Origin: Leucothrix mucor DSM 2157
GTDB taxonomy: Bacteria > Pseudomonadota > Gammaproteobacteria > Thiotrichales > Thiotrichaceae
DNA length: 64,000 nt
Direction: 5' to 3'
NCBI RefSeq assembly: GCF_000419525.1
Contig: NZ_ATTE01000001.1
Location: 1,612,001 to 1,676,000, forward strand
The position numbers were made by a program, and so were the translations under genes. Below the pieces are notes generated by a model. It was not told the DNA's origin. It was given only the letters and a program-made list of their open reading frames with translations, and ran no database searches. This document shows positions 54,964 through 64,000 of this stretch, piece after piece. How positions within the stretch are numbered: position 1 is the stretch's first letter; the number at the start of each line of letters is the position of its first letter.

Positions 54964-55767
54964 TACAACTCCATGCAACATATCATCCGGCCACGAATAA
55001 GTTGGAGTGACCGTAAAATTCCGGAACAGATTTTTTGACTAATGGGTAAGTAGAACAAGCAGCTATCAATTGAATAAGCACATAAAAAGACGGTCAGGTA
55101 ACACGACCCAACCATCCATAGCATACACAGTTCATTTATTTTGGCTATATGCCGAATAAACGTTTATCCAGGCTAAAGGTAAGTTTCCAACATCCTTGTT
55201 CTAACAAAACCGTTAGTCGATAAATACACAAGCTTCGGGGGTAAAACTGTGCATTAAAGCACCACAACAGTCCATTCCATTTGATCCATTGTGGCCCTAT
55301 AGCGAACCCTTCCAGTTCAGCTGACGCTAAGGTCTCATTAAGCTTATGCGCATGCAAATAAATAATGATAATTTGGTGTTATTATTAAAATGAATCATTT
55401 TACTATTCAAAGTGAATAAATTGCTTATCTAGTAGACACTCAGGCTAATTAATATTCTAATAATGATCAGTAAGCCTATGAACCTAAATTAGAAATTTAT
55501 TTCACCACAATCGGTTTAGTCCAATTATAGTGAAAATAGAGGTACGTAGATCAGGATTAAAGCTCACCACTAAACCCCCTAAAAACACAGTCATTGAATT
55601 TATTAATACCACCATAAAACAGCTATAAATGCATAGCTGATCGACAAAAAGGGAGAAAGTGAACCCTGAACTTTATTTTTTAGTTTGCTAATATGAACGA
55701 AATAACGATTAAAACCGACACTCAATTACTCCCCTTATTCCTTTAATCAAGTGATCTGAAACCATCT
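54964..55767. other. 804-bp AT-rich noncoding region
   Basis: A region between divergent genes. It holds a 17-bp palindrome TAAAATGAATCATTTTA (55386-55402) and no convincing gene; a 70-codon minus-strand frame (55145-55357) lacks support. A ribosome site for the PLD gene is not clear. Confidence 0.5.
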
Positions 55768-57144
55768 ATGTTAAAAGCATCCGACACGCTGGACTCTCTG
55801 ACACACAGTCAGATTCGTGATAACAACTTCATTCGCTTCCTGCCTAGCGGTGGCGAGTCGTACGAGGTTCGCTGGAAATTGTTAGACAAGGCTCGGCACT
55901 CAATTCACATAGCCACCTTTTCAATGATGAAAGATGAGACCACCGACCGCCTTGAAAAAGTGCTCATGGAAAAATTGAAGCAGGGTGTTGAGGTTCGGAT
56001 TATTCTGGATGAAATCGTTAATCGCAGCACCTTCGCTGGTCCAATGATTAAACGATTACGCGCAGCGGGCGCGATGGTTCATGGCTATAACGGTTTGCTG
56101 GAAGAATGGTTGCCAACCCCGGCTCACCTTGGCCCATTCAAATATGCCATGCGCAATATCAAGCTTAAGCTAAAGCGCCATTATCATGAGAAATACATGA
56201 TTGTGGATGGGCGTGATGTGGTTCTGGGTGGCATTAACTGGGGTGACAAGTATGCTTACGGCGGCATTAAATCTTTCGCTTGGCGGGATACTGATGTGTA
56301 TATGCGTGGCCCGGTGGTTAACGATATCCAGATTCAGTTTCTAAAAGATTTCACTCGCTATCAAGACTGGGATCATCGTGATTCCTCTCAACCGGGCGGC
56401 TATCCGGAGTTTGTAATTCAGCAACAAGTACCGAGCGAAGCCGATATTCGCAACCAATACCCAAAGCACATTCCCGCACAAGCTGCCGAGGGCACCGCTG
56501 CAGTACGCTATGTGGCGCACAAGCCTTACGATGATAATGACCTGCCATTGACCAATGCGTTTTTATCCTTGATTGAGTCGGCAGAGCATTCTATTTACTG
56601 GGGCTGTCATGGTATTCGTCCGCCTAAAATTGTGGGTGAATACTTGGCTCAAGCCGTGGCTCGCGGCGTTAAAGTGCATTTGATTACCAATTCCCAGTAC
56701 TCCTCGCAGTCGCTAATGGTCAAAGGCTTATTAGGTTGGATGTATAAGGAGTGCACCAAGCATTACCGCTGGTTACTAGAACGTGGCGTACACATCCACG
56801 AATGGCAGTTGGAAGGCGCATTTCACTCTAAAAACTTTTTGGTCGATAATGAAATTGCCTCAATCGGTTCATACAACATTGCACGTGGCTCGACCTATCA
56901 TCACTCCGAAAGCAATGTCTTTGTGTACGACGCAGGCTTCTGCGCACAAGTCGCTCAGCAATTTCAGGATGATCTAACGCACTGCAAACCCATCACCTTA
57001 GAAGAGCATGGCGCACGTTTGCCCGCAGAAGATGCTTTTGCGCGCCCACTGCACGAGCGTGATCTGATGGTGAATAAGGAACTCATTCCCGAAACTATCC
57101 AAATGGAATTGGATACTGGTAATTACATAAGGATTTTGACATGA
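55768..57144 (+). CDS. phospholipase D-family protein (cardiolipin synthase-like)
   Basis: A 458-residue protein with two HKD motifs: HEKYMIVD at residues 140-147 and HSKNFLVD starting at His353. It has no clear signal or membrane segment. The family includes cardiolipin synthases and phosphatidyl transferases. Its stop overlaps the next gene's ATG by four bases (ATGA), so they are translationally coupled. The substrate is unknown; the lipid role is family-based inference. Confidence 0.88.
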   Translation: MLKASDTLDSLTHSQIRDNNFIRFLPSGGESYEVRWKLLDKARHSIHIATFSMMKDETTDRLEKVLMEKLKQGVEVRIILDEIVNRSTFAGPMIKRLRAAGAMVHGYNGLLEEWLPTPAHLGPFKYAMRNIKLKLKRHYHEKYMIVDGRDVVLGGINWGDKYAYGGIKSFAWRDTDVYMRGPVVNDIQIQFLKDFTRYQDWDHRDSSQPGGYPEFVIQQQVPSEADIRNQYPKHIPAQAAEGTAAVRYVAHKPYDDNDLPLTNAFLSLIESAEHSIYWGCHGIRPPKIVGEYLAQAVARGVKVHLITNSQYSSQSLMVKGLLGWMYKECTKHYRWLLERGVHIHEWQLEGAFHSKNFLVDNEIASIGSYNIARGSTYHHSESNVFVYDAGFCAQVAQQFQDDLTHCKPITLEEHGARLPAEDAFARPLHERDLMVNKELIPETIQMELDTGNYIRILT

Positions 57145-57839
57145 GTCTGTGGACACAGATTTACAACACCACACTAAAAATATTTGGTGATTTGAAGGTT
57201 TACAAGTTTCCGTTTTTCTTCCTGTATGACCCCGGCAGCTACCTGATCAAGGGCGATGAAACCCGCGAGATCATGAATATCTTAAAGCCCGGCGATATTG
57301 TGGTTCGTGGTTATAAAAATTACCTGGACGGCTACTTTATTCCAGGCTTTTTCTCACACGTGGGCTTGTATGTGGGTAATGTGCCGAACGAAGATAACAT
57401 CACCTTATTACCCTCAGCGAAAACGGAATTTTATGCCGAAGGCGAGCAAATTATGATCCATGCCATGGCGGAAGGCGTGTTTATGGAAGACTTGCTCAAC
57501 TTCTGTCGCTGTGATTACATACTGATACTGCGCTCAAAACACGTGACACAAGATAACGTCAACGAAATCTATAATCGTGCGCTCATGCGTCTTGGCACGC
57601 CTTACGATTTCAAATTCGACTTTGCGCAATACAATAATTTATCCTGTACCGAATTTGTGTATTTATGTCTGGAAGATATTCTGGAGCAGGAAGGTGTTAA
57701 GTTGCGAGACCGCCGCGCCCCAATAACACCACGCCCAACGTTGATCCCCGATGATTTTATCAATTCATCCCTTCAACAGGTTTGGCGGAGTAAAACAATA
57801 CCCGATGGCAAGCTTGAAGCCATCCGCAGCAAGCCCTAA
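57141..57839 (+). CDS. permuted NlpC/P60-like (YiiX/LRAT type) protein
   Basis: A 232-residue protein. LKPGDIVVRGYKN and FFSHVGLYVGN (His73) come first, and LSCTEFVYLCLE (Cys169) later. The His-before-Cys order is that of the circularly permuted papain-like group (YiiX/YebB/LRAT), which include lipid or peptide acyl hydrolases. It is coupled to the upstream phospholipase D-type gene, suggesting work on the same lipid or lipoprotein substrate. Confidence 0.78.
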   Translation: MSLWTQIYNTTLKIFGDLKVYKFPFFFLYDPGSYLIKGDETREIMNILKPGDIVVRGYKNYLDGYFIPGFFSHVGLYVGNVPNEDNITLLPSAKTEFYAEGEQIMIHAMAEGVFMEDLLNFCRCDYILILRSKHVTQDNVNEIYNRALMRLGTPYDFKFDFAQYNNLSCTEFVYLCLEDILEQEGVKLRDRRAPITPRPTLIPDDFINSSLQQVWRSKTIPDGKLEAIRSKP

Positions 57840-57871
57840 TAACCGATAATAAATGACCCCAAGGAGCTTTA

Positions 57872-58753
57872 ATGAGTTTTAGCGATCAGTCCAGTCCTTA
57901 CCGCGTGCCTGCCGATGGCAAGTTTGATTTTTCCGAACTTAAAACCTCGCCAGGCGATGACGTTCCCGAAAAGTCAGCCCTCAAAAAAGCACTGAAAAAA
58001 GAAATCCAGAAAATCACCGAGCTGCAACATACTTTGTATGCCGAAGATAAGCGCTCTGTGTTAATGGTATTTCAGGCAATGGATGCGGCGGGCAAAGATA
58101 GCACCATCCGCGCCGTCCTCACTGGCGTCAACCCAGCTGGCTTTCAGGTGTTTTCATTTAAGCAGCCGTCCCAGCTGGAACTTGAACATGACTTCCTGTG
58201 GCGCACTCACTCACGCATGCCAGAGCGGGGCAGAATAGGGGTGTTTAATCGCAGTTATTATGAAGAAGTGCTGGTCGTTAAAGTGCATCCTGAATACCTG
58301 AGTAATGAGCGATTTGATTTGCCGGAGAATATGGATTCCTTCTGGGATGATCGCTATGAGTCAATTAATAACTCTGAAAAGCACTTAGAGAAAAATGGCA
58401 CGGTCATTCTTAAGTTCTTTTTAAATGTGTCTAAGGATGAACAGAAACAACGTTTTCTCTCCCGCATTGATGATGAACATAAAAACTGGAAATTCTCCAG
58501 CTCAGACCTGAAAGAACGGGCGCTGTGGCCTCAGTATCAACAAGCCTATAAAGACCTGCTGGAAGTGACATCAACCGATATTGCACCGTGGTATGCGATT
58601 CCGGCGGATAACAAACCGTATATGCGCTTACAAGTGGCGACCATTCTGCGCAAAACGCTGGAAAATATGAATCCGCAATTCCCGCAGGTTGGTGACAATA
58701 AACTTGAACGTTTGCAGGAAGCTGAGCGCGTTTTAAATAACGAGAAAGACTAA
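57872..58753 (+). CDS. ppk2: polyphosphate kinase 2 family protein
   Basis: A 293-residue PPK2 enzyme. Walker A region MDAAGKDS (70-77), and Walker B-type GVFNRSYYEEVL from residue 123. A single domain, of the class that uses polyphosphate to phosphorylate nucleoside mono- or diphosphates. Which nucleotide cannot be read. It lies 32 bp after the previous gene, with AAGGAG before its ATG. Confidence 0.93.
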   Translation: MSFSDQSSPYRVPADGKFDFSELKTSPGDDVPEKSALKKALKKEIQKITELQHTLYAEDKRSVLMVFQAMDAAGKDSTIRAVLTGVNPAGFQVFSFKQPSQLELEHDFLWRTHSRMPERGRIGVFNRSYYEEVLVVKVHPEYLSNERFDLPENMDSFWDDRYESINNSEKHLEKNGTVILKFFLNVSKDEQKQRFLSRIDDEHKNWKFSSSDLKERALWPQYQQAYKDLLEVTSTDIAPWYAIPADNKPYMRLQVATILRKTLENMNPQFPQVGDNKLERLQEAERVLNNEKD

Positions 58754-58844
58754 CAATTGATTGAACACAAAGCACTCGGGTAAATTATTACTAGCTTACT
58801 GATAATACTTGTGGGGCGGCTTATTTTAAGGTATTTCTTAAGCC

Positions 58845-60332
58845 ATGAAATCAGCCCCCCATACCCCCGAACTGCTGTTTATCGATCTGAATAATTTTGC
58901 TGCGTATCCAACCTTAGCGGTTGGCTACCTGATCAGATCCCTTCGCGATGCTCAATTCAAAGTCAGGCTATTAAGCCCCTTGGCTTTGGGAGTACCTGCA
59001 TTCACCCGCGACAATCCGGAAGGCTGGAAAGATCAGCTAATCAGGCGACTGTATTTTTCCGGTAATCCCATTATGAGTCGCAGCCGGGACTTCTTGCGAG
59101 AACAAGTCTCGCGCTGGAACTCAAGGCCGCACCCTGCGATGATTGCGGAGGTGGAACGCGCCATTGCAGCCAAACCTGCCGCCATCCTTATTTCTTCCTA
59201 TTTAGATCACTATGAAATGTGCCGGTTTATTGGCGAACGCGCTAAAGCTGAAGGCATTCCCGTGTTATTGGGCGGGCCATTCTTCAACCTCAATCGCGTC
59301 ACCGAGCAGTGGTTATCATTACCCGGCATTGCCGCCATTGTCGGTGGCGAAGTAGAGTTTGAGCTACCGCAAATGGTCAAGGCGCTATTAGCCGGTGATT
59401 CACTAAAAGGTCGCGCAGGCGTATTTACTCAAGACTCCGATGAAACCGTCAAACCACTACTACCTCTGCAAAACCTACAACGCTTACCCGTACCAGACTT
59501 TACGGACTTCCCATGGGAAAAGTACCCACACAAAATTATCCCACTGATGTCCGGTCGTGGCTGTGGCTGGGGTGCTTGTACCTTCTGCGGGGATGTCGTC
59601 TCAGCAAACGGTAGAACCTTCCGCTCACGTGGATTAGATGCTGTCTTACAAGAACTCAAGCAACAATCCGAAACCCATCAAAGCACCGACTTTATTTTTC
59701 TGGATATCAAACTCAACTCAGACCTTGAGCTCTGGTACGGCTTAATCGAAAACATACAACGCGTCGTGCTGGGTGCTCGCTGGATTGCCACCGTTCACGT
59801 TAACCACCTCGGTGATAATGGCTTAGACAAGGACACCTTATTAGCCGCCAGCAAAGCCGGCTTAACCCGTATCTCTTTCGGTTTAGAGTCTGGCAGCCAA
59901 CGCCTGCTGGATACCATGAAAAAGGGCACCAAGGTCGAAGAAGCCGGTGACTTCTTAAAACATGCTTACGATGCTGGAATTAGCGTGCGTACTTCCATGA
60001 TGCAGGGCTTCCCCGGCGAGACAGCGGATGACTTGCGGCTCACCGTGGAGTTCATAGATCAACACGAGCAATACCTGGATCGAATTCGCCTGTCACGCTT
60101 TAAACCCTTACCCGATACGCCGTTTGACCGCCTCTATCAAAAGCAACCCGAACGTTTCCCCTACATGAAGCATTTCAGCTGGGACTACAAACTCGCCCGC
60201 GGTTTATATCAGTACATGCCACCACGCGATAAGGAATACCGACAGCAGAAAAACCGCTTACTCAAACAGGTTTATCAAATTAATTGTAAGGCGCTAAGAG
60301 ACGATGCCAGCAAGTTCAACGGGATGATGTAG
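58845..60332 (+). CDS. cobalamin-binding-type radical SAM protein
   Basis: A 495-residue protein. An N-terminal B12-binding-like domain (about 1-180, ending GGEVEFELPQMV) and a radical SAM core with CGWGACTFC (Cys240, Cys245, Cys248). The spacing is C-x4-C-x2-C, rather than C-x3-C-x2-C. GLESGSQRLLDTMKKG and MQGFPGET are typical of the B12-radical SAM group. The substrate is unknown; the gene stands alone, so neighbours give no clue. Confidence 0.88.
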   Translation: MKSAPHTPELLFIDLNNFAAYPTLAVGYLIRSLRDAQFKVRLLSPLALGVPAFTRDNPEGWKDQLIRRLYFSGNPIMSRSRDFLREQVSRWNSRPHPAMIAEVERAIAAKPAAILISSYLDHYEMCRFIGERAKAEGIPVLLGGPFFNLNRVTEQWLSLPGIAAIVGGEVEFELPQMVKALLAGDSLKGRAGVFTQDSDETVKPLLPLQNLQRLPVPDFTDFPWEKYPHKIIPLMSGRGCGWGACTFCGDVVSANGRTFRSRGLDAVLQELKQQSETHQSTDFIFLDIKLNSDLELWYGLIENIQRVVLGARWIATVHVNHLGDNGLDKDTLLAASKAGLTRISFGLESGSQRLLDTMKKGTKVEEAGDFLKHAYDAGISVRTSMMQGFPGETADDLRLTVEFIDQHEQYLDRIRLSRFKPLPDTPFDRLYQKQPERFPYMKHFSWDYKLARGLYQYMPPRDKEYRQQKNRLLKQVYQINCKALRDDASKFNGMM

Positions 60333-60401
60333 TTTTACTATCGGCAATCTATTATATTTTTTGCTGGCTATGAAATTCCGCTTTCCGATAAACTGCCCGC
60401 T

Positions 60402-60416
60402 CTGTAACGATTACAG
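60402..60416. promoter_or_regulatory. inverted repeat upstream of glyA
   Basis: CTGTAACGATTACAG is a perfect inverted repeat with 6-bp arms around CGA, 50 bp before the glyA start; possible operator. Confidence 0.4.
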
Positions 60417-60465
60417 CCTAATCAATCCGTTTTAGTAATAGCAGTAAAATGTCAGGAGTAGTGAC

Positions 60466-61722
60466 GTGTTTTCCATCAATATGAATATCGAAGATTACGA
60501 TCAGGAACTGTATAACGCTTTGGCTGACGAAGCCCAGCGTCAGGAAGATCATATCGAATTGATCGCCTCTGAAAACTATACCAGCCCCCGCGTTATGGAA
60601 GCACAAGGTTCTGTGCTGACTAACAAGTATGCGGAAGGCTACCCTTCGAAGCGTTATTACGGCGGTTGTGAGTTCGTCGATGTCGCTGAAGATTTAGCTA
60701 TTTCACGCGTTAAAGAATTGTTCGGTGCGGACTATGCCAATGTGCAGCCTCACTCCGGCTCTTCAGCTAACTTGTCTGTGTTTATGGCACTGCTTCAGCC
60801 AGGCGATACGGTTCTGGGTATGAGCTTGTCAGACGGTGGTCACTTGACTCACGGTTCTCACGTTAGTTTCTCTGGTAAAGTTTACAATGCGGTTCAGTAC
60901 GGCCTGAAAGCTGAGACTGGCGAAGTTGATTACGATCAAGTTGAAGCACTGGCTAAAGAACACAAGCCAAAAATGATTATTGCTGGTTTCTCAGCATACT
61001 CTCGCATTATGGATTGGCAGCGTTTCCGCGATATTGCGGATGAAGTGGGTGCCATTCTGTTTGTGGATATGGCTCACGTTGCAGGTTTGGTTGCAGCGGG
61101 TATCTACCCATCACCAGTACAGATTGCTGATGTGACGACTTCAACGACTCACAAAACATTGCGCGGCCCACGTGGCGGTATCATTCTGGCTAAAGCTAAT
61201 CCTGAAATCGAGAAGAAGCTGAACTCAGCGGTATTCCCGGGTACTCAGGGTGGCCCTCTAATGCACGTGATTGCAGCGAAAGCCGTTGCATTCAAAGAAG
61301 CAATGGAGCCTGGCTTTAAAGATTACCAAGTGCAAGTTGTGAAGAACGCACAAGCGATGGCCAATACCTTTATTGAGCGCGGCTTCAATATCGTGTCTGG
61401 CGGTACTGACAATCACTTATTCCTGCTGGATCTGATCGATAAGGGTCTGACGGGTAAGCAAGCTGACGCAGCACTGGGTAATGCCCACATCACGGTAAAC
61501 AAAAACTCCGTACCAAACGATCCACAGTCGCCATTCGTGACCAGTGGTATCCGTATCGGTACGCCAGCGGTCACCACACGCGGCTTTAAAGAGCAGGATT
61601 GTGTTGATTTGACTAACTGGATCTGTGATATATTGGAAAACATTGAAGATCAATCTGTCAGCGACGGCGTTACAGCCAAAGTCAGTGAGATCTGCCAACG
61701 TCTTCCGGTTTACGCAGAGTAA
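60466..61722 (+). CDS. glyA: serine hydroxymethyltransferase
   Basis: A 418-residue PLP enzyme. [11 protein letters not shown], the PLP-lysine motif [12 protein letters not shown], and [13 protein letters not shown] are diagnostic. It converts serine and tetrahydrofolate to glycine and methylene-THF. I start it at GTG 60466, since AGGAG lies 7 bp before; ATG 60481 would be too far from it. Its place before nrdR is common. Confidence 0.97.
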   Translation: MFSINMNIEDYDQELYNALADEAQRQEDHIELIASENYTSPRVMEAQGSVLTNKYAEGYPSKRYYGGCEFVDVAEDLAISRVKELFGADYANVQPHSGSSANLSVFMALLQPGDTVLGMSLSDGGHLTHGSHVSFSGKVYNAVQYGLKAETGEVDYDQVEALAKEHKPKMIIAGFSAYSRIMDWQRFRDIADEVGAILFVDMAHVAGLVAAGIYPSPVQIADVTTSTTHKTLRGPRGGIILAKANPEIEKKLNSAVFPGTQGGPLMHVIAAKAVAFKEAMEPGFKDYQVQVVKNAQAMANTFIERGFNIVSGGTDNHLFLLDLIDKGLTGKQADAALGNAHITVNKNSVPNDPQSPFVTSGIRIGTPAVTTRGFKEQDCVDLTNWICDILENIEDQSVSDGVTAKVSEICQRLPVYAE

Positions 61723-61731
61723 TAGTTTGTC

Positions 61732-62205
61732 ATGCATTGTCCGTTTTGCAGTGCCACCGACACCCGAGTTGTGGATTCACGACTGGGTGCCGAGGGAGAT
61801 CAGGTTCGCCGCCGCCGCAAATGCGGAAGCTGTGGTGAACGATTCACTACCTATGAAGTAGCCGACCTCAATATGCCGCGTGTGCTGAAAAGCGACGGGG
61901 TAGGGGAAGCCTTCAATGTGGAAAAGCTGCGAGCGGGTATGATGCTTGCGCTGGAAAAGCGTCCGGTCAGTATGAGTAGTATTGACCGGGCGATTCAGCA
62001 GATTAAGAAAAAAATTCTCAGCAGCGGCCTGCGCGAAGTCAAATCCCATTGGATTGGCGAGCGGGTCATGCACGAGCTGCGGGAGCTGGATGGCGTGGCG
62101 TATATTCGCTTTGCGTCGGTGTATCGCAGCTTTAACGACATCGATGAGTTTGTGGAAACCATCAACCTGATGGAACAAAAAGCGGCGACACAATCCGACA
62201 ACTGA
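61732..62205 (+). CDS. nrdR: transcriptional repressor NrdR
   Basis: A 157-residue repressor. The zinc ribbon is CPFC...CGSCGERF at the N-terminus, and an ATP-cone domain (about 49-140) follows. It senses ATP/dATP and represses ribonucleotide reductase genes by binding NrdR boxes; I did not find a pair of boxes in the window. 9 bp after glyA. Confidence 0.97.
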   Translation: MHCPFCSATDTRVVDSRLGAEGDQVRRRRKCGSCGERFTTYEVADLNMPRVLKSDGVGEAFNVEKLRAGMMLALEKRPVSMSSIDRAIQQIKKKILSSGLREVKSHWIGERVMHELRELDGVAYIRFASVYRSFNDIDEFVETINLMEQKAATQSDN

Positions 62206-62215
62206 AGATTCTGCC

Positions 62216-63367
62216 ATGCACTCTGACCAATATTCTCTGAACGCTACCACGCACCTGTCATTTATGGCACGCGCGATTACGCTTGCCCGCAAAGGTCAGT
62301 ACACTACGCACCCCAATCCTCGGGTTGGTTGTGTCTTGGTTAAAGATGAGCAGGTCATTGCAGAAGGCTATCATCAGCGCGCTGGTGGCCCACATGCCGA
62401 AGTCGTGGCCTTACGCGCGGCTGGCGATGCGGCTAAAGGCGCAACCGCCTATGTCACTTTAGAGCCTTGCTCCCATACCGGTAGAACGCCGCCTTGTGCC
62501 GATGCATTGGTCCGTGCTGGCGTCAGTATTGTCGTGATTGCAATGCAAGACCCTAATCCTTGTGTTGCCGGTAGTGGCATTGCTCGCTTAAAAGCCGCTG
62601 GCATCCAAGTCATTTATGGCGTGATGGAAGCCGAAGCCCGCGCACTCAATCCGGGATTCATCCGGCGTATGGAGCATGGCTTGCCATTTGTTCGTCTAAA
62701 AATGGCGACCAGCCTAGATGGCCGTACTGCCTTAGCCTCTGGAGAAAGCAAATGGATTACGGGCGCCGCTGCGCGACGTGATGTGCAATTCTGGCGTGCC
62801 CGTAGCGATGCGATTCTAACCGGTATCAATACCGTTCTAGCCGATGACCCATCTTTGAATGTGCGCCTAAGCGCTCAAGAGCTTGGGATTGAAGGCGAAG
62901 TCATTCAACCGATTCGCGTGATTATGGATTCACAATTGCGCTGCCCGCCTGACATTAAACTCTTAAGCTTGCCCGGTGAAACGCTGATCTACACCAAGCG
63001 CTATAACTCCGATAAGGTTTATGAGTTAGAGCAGGCTGGCGCTACCGTCGTGGTATTGGAAAGTGCCGACCCAACCGCGCGTTTATCACTGGAAGCTGTG
63101 CTGCGCGACTTGGCAAAGCGCGAAGTGAATGAAATCCATATTGAAGCAGGCTCCATCCTTGCAGGCCAGTTACTGGAAACCGGCATGGCGAGTGAGCTAT
63201 TATTATACATGGCGCCGAATATACTCGGCAGCGATGCCATGGGGGCCTTCCGATTACCCAACTTGCAGCAGATGCAGGACAGAATTAACCTGAAAATTCA
63301 GGATATTCGTGCAATTGGTGAAGATTGGCGTATCATAGCCGCCCTTGAACAAACACAGGTTGTATAG
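62216..63367 (+). CDS. ribD: riboflavin biosynthesis deaminase/reductase RibD
   Basis: A 383-residue bifunctional enzyme. An N-terminal deaminase with HAEVVALRAAG and PCSHTGRTPPC (zinc ligands), and a C-terminal reductase (about 160-380) with SLDGRTAL. It carries out two steps from the GTP-derived pyrimidine. Its stop is directly followed by the ribE ATG. Confidence 0.96.
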   Translation: MHSDQYSLNATTHLSFMARAITLARKGQYTTHPNPRVGCVLVKDEQVIAEGYHQRAGGPHAEVVALRAAGDAAKGATAYVTLEPCSHTGRTPPCADALVRAGVSIVVIAMQDPNPCVAGSGIARLKAAGIQVIYGVMEAEARALNPGFIRRMEHGLPFVRLKMATSLDGRTALASGESKWITGAAARRDVQFWRARSDAILTGINTVLADDPSLNVRLSAQELGIEGEVIQPIRVIMDSQLRCPPDIKLLSLPGETLIYTKRYNSDKVYELEQAGATVVVLESADPTARLSLEAVLRDLAKREVNEIHIEAGSILAGQLLETGMASELLLYMAPNILGSDAMGAFRLPNLQQMQDRINLKIQDIRAIGEDWRIIAALEQTQVV

Positions 63368-64000
63368 ATGTTTACCGGGATTATTCAAGCCGTAGGTACC
63401 ATACGCACACTCCGCGAAAAAGGCGGCGATGTCGCGCTACATGTGGGCACTGGCAAGCTCAAAATGAGCAATGTCGCACTGGGCGATAGTATCGCAGTGA
63501 ATGGCGTTTGCCTGACTGCTGTGCAGTTAAGTGACGATGGCTTTGTCGCTGATGTCTCGCGCGAAACCTTATCGCTAACCTCCTTAGGCCAGCTCAGTAC
63601 CGGCTCTTCTGTGAACCTCGAAAAAGCCCTGACCCTGCAAGACCATTTAGGTGGTCATTTGGTGAGTGGCCATGTCGATGGCTTAGGCATTGTCGAAGCG
63701 CGCCGTCACGATGCACGCTCCGAGTGGTTCCGCTTACAAGTCCCTGCTGAATTAGCAAAATACATTGCGGCCAAAGGCTCCATCACGATTGATGGCGTGA
63801 GCCTGACCGTCAACCGCGTGGATGGCTGCGCGTTTGAAATCAATATCGTTCCCCATACCTTGCAGGAAACCGTTATCGGCACCTATCAAGCGGGTACGAA
63901 AGTCAATCTTGAGGTCGATCTGGTAGCGCGTTATCTTGAACGCTTGCTGCAGGGCGACCAAGCTGCAATCAGCAGTTCAGGCCAAGGTGGAATCACCGAG
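63368..64000 (+). CDS. ribE: riboflavin synthase alpha subunit, partial at right edge
   Basis: An open frame of 211 codons beginning MFTGIIQAVGTI. Two lumazine-binding domains: the first has GDSIAVNGVCLT, the second GSITIDGVSLTVN. It turns two 6,7-dimethyl-8-ribityllumazine molecules into riboflavin. No stop before the window ends, but the length is near complete (about 210-220 expected). Confidence 0.95.
   Translation, partial: MFTGIIQAVGTIRTLREKGGDVALHVGTGKLKMSNVALGDSIAVNGVCLTAVQLSDDGFVADVSRETLSLTSLGQLSTGSSVNLEKALTLQDHLGGHLVSGHVDGLGIVEARRHDARSEWFRLQVPAELAKYIAAKGSITIDGVSLTVNRVDGCAFEINIVPHTLQETVIGTYQAGTKVNLEVDLVARYLERLLQGDQAAISSSGQGGITE

Noticed and set aside
55145-55357. 70-codon minus-strand frame
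   Set aside because: No ribosome site, no recognisable motif, lies in AT-rich noncoding DNA.
55386-55402. Fur-like box
   Set aside because: The palindrome TAAAATGAATCATTTTA is perfect but does not match the GATAATGATAATCATTATC pattern well enough.

Overview
The window reads as one contiguous stretch of a gammaproteobacterial chromosome. The evidence is the cmk-rpsA-ihfB-lapB-pyrF and glyA-nrdR-ribD-ribE gene orders, a TrhP/YegQ protein, FimV-like proteins, AmpD and IHF-beta. Base composition is intermediate and even. The many sugar-uptake genes and the FimV/bactofilin block would suit an aquatic, surface-associated heterotroph, perhaps in the Thiotrichales/Leucothrix neighbourhood, but that placement is inference. 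I saw no tRNA, rRNA, IS element, prophage or CRISPR array.

Layout. (1) 1-4939, minus strand: a MoxR ATPase operon with a DUF5682/YehM-like protein that runs off the left edge. (2) 5117-11848: a large secreted protein with a type IV pilin-like C-terminus, a small lipoprotein, trhP, a GNAT/DUF1778 toxin-antitoxin pair with its operator, and a DUF1566 protein. (3) 11850-19469: a LacI-type regulator divergent from a TRAP transporter, an IlvD/Edd-type sugar-acid dehydratase, a 2-keto-3-deoxygalactonate kinase and its aldolase. Together they form an uptake and catabolic operon for a galactonate-type sugar acid, with two operators sitting on the promoter. (4) 19559-28682: an alpha-glucoside ABC transporter with GH13 glucosidase (aglEFG-A-K), a second LacI regulator with twin identical operators, and a GH1 beta-glucosidase.

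(5) 28747-34812: a DEVD-box RNA helicase, two SH3-domain exported proteins (one with four histidine-rich repeats), cobU, a TIR-domain protein and a YeaD-like mutarotase. (6) 34813-40179: a noncoding region with a DnaA-box-like inverted pair, a membrane/coiled-coil protein + VWA lipoprotein + mini-VWA cassette, a Trp-rich small protein and a diguanylate cyclase. (7) 40180-48681: an Lhr-like gene remnant, a candidate small RNA, ampD, a bactofilin, and a seven-gene block with an MglA-like small GTPase, roadblock proteins and two FimV-like polar proteins. This block is the best candidate for an undescribed system (cell polarity, type IV pili or surface motility).

(8) 48692-54963: rhodanese, then the housekeeping run cmk-rpsA-ihfB-lapB-pyrF and a lytic transglycosylase. 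(9) 55768-60332: a phospholipase D-family protein, a permuted NlpC/P60-like protein, a PPK2 kinase and a cobalamin-binding-type radical SAM protein. (10) 60466-64000: glyA-nrdR-ribD-ribE, with ribE cut by the right edge.
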